DNA from: Fimenecus sp964614605
Lineage (GTDB): Bacteria; Bacillota; Clostridia; Oscillospirales; Acutalibacteraceae
Assembly: GCA_964614605.1 (NCBI GenBank)
Contig: CAZTLU010000085.1
Location: forward strand, 1-6,449
Length of the DNA stretch: 6,449 nt
Direction of reading: 5' to 3'
Both the position numbers and the translations under genes were made by a program. The notes under the pieces were generated by a model, which was not told where the DNA came from, did no database searches, and saw only the letters and a program-made list of their open reading frames with translations. The stretch's first letter is position 1. Every line of letters begins with the position of its first letter. Shown piece by piece: positions 6,037 through 6,449 of the stretch.

Positions 6037-6065
6037 ATTGTACTACTTTGATTTTGGAATTGCAA
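6037..6065 (-). promoter_or_regulatory. Promoter of azlC-azlD
   Basis: On the minus strand TTGCAA (6065-6060) and TACAAT (6042-6037) are separated by exactly 17 bp. Transcription would begin near 6030, only a few bases before the GGTGA ribosome binding site. This leaves a very short leader and supports the TTG start at 6019. Confidence 0.65.
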
Positions 6066-6074
6066 TAAGGAAAC

Positions 6075-6119
6075 AAAAAAATATGTCATTCTTTGTAGAG
6101 GGATATCACGAAGTGACAT
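6075..6119 (-). terminator. Weak terminator candidate upstream of azlC promoter
   Basis: ATGTCA (6083-6088) pairs with TGACAT (6114-6119), the stem can be extended by three pairs past a bulged base, and the minus-strand end is followed by AT and seven T (6081-6075). The loop is long, so the call is tentative. If real, it would isolate the azlC promoter from transcription coming from the right. Confidence 0.3.
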
Positions 6120-6158
6120 CTTCCCACACTGTGAGGGCTACCCTCAAAGATGGGGCGG

Positions 6159-6187
6159 AACGGGACGCCGTGGTCGTCGTCCCCTAC
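6159..6187. repeat. Minimal copy of the GTAGGGG...CCCGTT palindrome
   Basis: AACGGGACG and CGTCCCCTAC are identical to the outer ends of the larger element at 4840-4931, but only a short hairpin lies between them: GGGACG (6162-6167) / CGTCCC (6178-6183), one mismatch, CG/CG and a TGGT loop. At one stem position the large copy has T-A and this copy C-G, a compensatory difference. Just to the left is a separate perfect hairpin, TGAGGG-CTA-CCCTCA (6132-6146). Confidence 0.65.
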
Positions 6188-6204
6188 TTTTTAACACATA
6201 GAGA

Positions 6205-6237
6205 TAAAAAAACAACACCCACTTGCGTGGATGCTGT
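6205..6237 (-). terminator. Minus-strand terminator in repeat copy 1
   Basis: On the minus strand the stem ACAGCA-t-CCAC / GTGG-g-TGTTGT with a GCAA loop is followed by a run of T (6212-6206). The one base that differs from copy 2 leaves a G-U pair in minus-strand RNA but an A-C mismatch in plus-strand RNA, which fits function as a leftward terminator. Confidence 0.65.
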
Positions 6238-6270
6238 AATTTCTTGATAGATATAAAGTTATCTCTTTGA
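6205..6270. repeat. 66-nt direct repeat, copy 1
   Basis: This is identical to 6384-6449 except for one base (A6215 versus G6394), giving a period of 179 nt. It contains two hairpins: AGATA-N6-TATCT (6249-6264) and the terminator-like stem at 6212-6237. AGAGATAA (6200-6207) and TTATCTCT (6259-6266) form an additional inverted repeat specific to this copy. No coding frame in it looks real. Confidence 0.85.
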
Positions 6271-6289
6271 GAACTGTCGGGGCGTTAAG

Positions 6290-6312
6290 AAAACAGTCCG
6301 ATGGACTGTTTT
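6290..6312. repeat. 10-bp perfect-arm palindrome between the direct repeats
   Basis: AAAACAGTCC (6290-6299) and GGACTGTTTT (6303-6312) flank a GAT loop. With U-rich ends on both strands it could act as a bidirectional terminator, or be the core of an interspersed palindromic repeat. It is followed by further small hairpins, GCAC-CGA-GTGC within a GCACC/GGTGC pairing and GCC-CGAA-GGC, up to about 6354. The spacer 6271-6383 has no gene. Confidence 0.55.
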
Positions 6313-6383
6313 TAGCCACGAGCACCGAGTGCTTTGCCGAGGTGCCCGAAGGCCGAAAAGGGATAACAATAGCATAAACGCAG

Positions 6384-6416
6384 TAAAAAAACAGCACCCA
6401 CTTGCGTGGATGCTGT
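6384..6416 (-). terminator. Minus-strand terminator in repeat copy 2
   Basis: ACAGCA (6391-6396) pairs fully with TGCTGT (6411-6416) and CCAC with GTGG around a TTGC loop. On the minus strand the hairpin is followed by a T-run (6391-6385). It would end a leftward transcript entering from beyond the right edge of the window. Confidence 0.7.
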
Positions 6417-6449
6417 AATTTCTTGATAGATATAAAGTTATCTCTTTGA
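6384..6449. repeat. 66-nt direct repeat, copy 2, runs to window end
   Basis: This second copy of 6205-6270 starts with T and seven A and reaches the last base of the window, so the repeat may be longer than 66 nt or part of a longer tandem array with a 179-nt period. Confidence 0.85.

Noticed and set aside
6191..6397. Minus-strand open frame of 68 codons
   Set aside because: It is made from the direct repeat, palindromes and terminator sequence; there is no ribosome binding site and no family resemblance.
6205..6449. CRISPR array or tracrRNA locus
   Set aside because: Only two repeats of 66 nt, 113 nt apart, with internal terminators; repeat and spacer sizes do not fit CRISPR and there is no cas gene. 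The GCACCGAGTGC stretch only superficially resembles a tracrRNA hairpin.
6205..6449. Integron attC cassette array
   Set aside because: No RYYYAAC/GTTRRRY core pair in the right places, no cassette gene and no integrase in the window.

Overview
The window is AT-rich, gene-dense DNA in which every recognisable gene lies on the minus strand. It contains an EndoA/NdoA-type MazF, a YabE-type DUF348/G5/3D cell-wall protein, AzlC/AzlD, strong GGAG-type ribosome binding sites and sigma-A-like promoters. Together these point to a low-GC Firmicute, most likely a Clostridia member of the gut Ruminococcaceae/Oscillospiraceae type. This placement is an inference from gene content; no marker gene fixes it. 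A run of exactly 100 N (2945-3044) shows that this is a scaffold of two contigs, probably a draft or metagenome assembly, so the link between the halves is provisional.

Left contig (1-2944), in transcription order: a promoter at 2902-2930, a bifunctional NAD(P)HX epimerase/dehydratase (nnr, 2873-1338), a small lipoprotein (1326-802), a gene-free stretch filled largely by a 276-bp MITE-like element with terminal inverted repeats (487-762), and a MazF/EndoA-type endoribonuclease (418-74). In related Clostridia the usual order is nnr - LolA/GerS-like lipoprotein - alr - (antitoxin) - mazF. Here alr and any antitoxin are absent from the expected place, and the MITE-like element sits there instead. 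Two small palindromes lie downstream of mazF at the window edge.

Right contig (3045-6449): a secreted DUF348/G5/3D protein (4320-3058) with a near-consensus promoter, an AT-rich upstream tract and a structured leader of about 120 nt. A sequence matching the WalR box lies about 155 bp further upstream. Next comes the azlC-azlD pair (6019-4939), with its own promoter overlapping the 5' part of the open frame. Its 3' UTR carries a large nested palindromic repeat (4841-4931), followed by a clear rho-independent terminator (4804-4774).

The last 430 bp (6020-6449) hold no gene but are crowded with palindromes: a short relative of the azlD 3'-UTR repeat, a 23-nt perfect-arm palindrome, and two 66-nt direct repeats 179 nt apart, each ending in a minus-strand terminator. 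The genes are mostly housekeeping (metabolite repair, envelope maintenance, amino-acid export, RNA cleavage). The unusual content is the density and variety of interspersed palindromic repeats in every long intergenic space, the antitoxin-less mazF locus, and the possible WalR link to the 3D protein.
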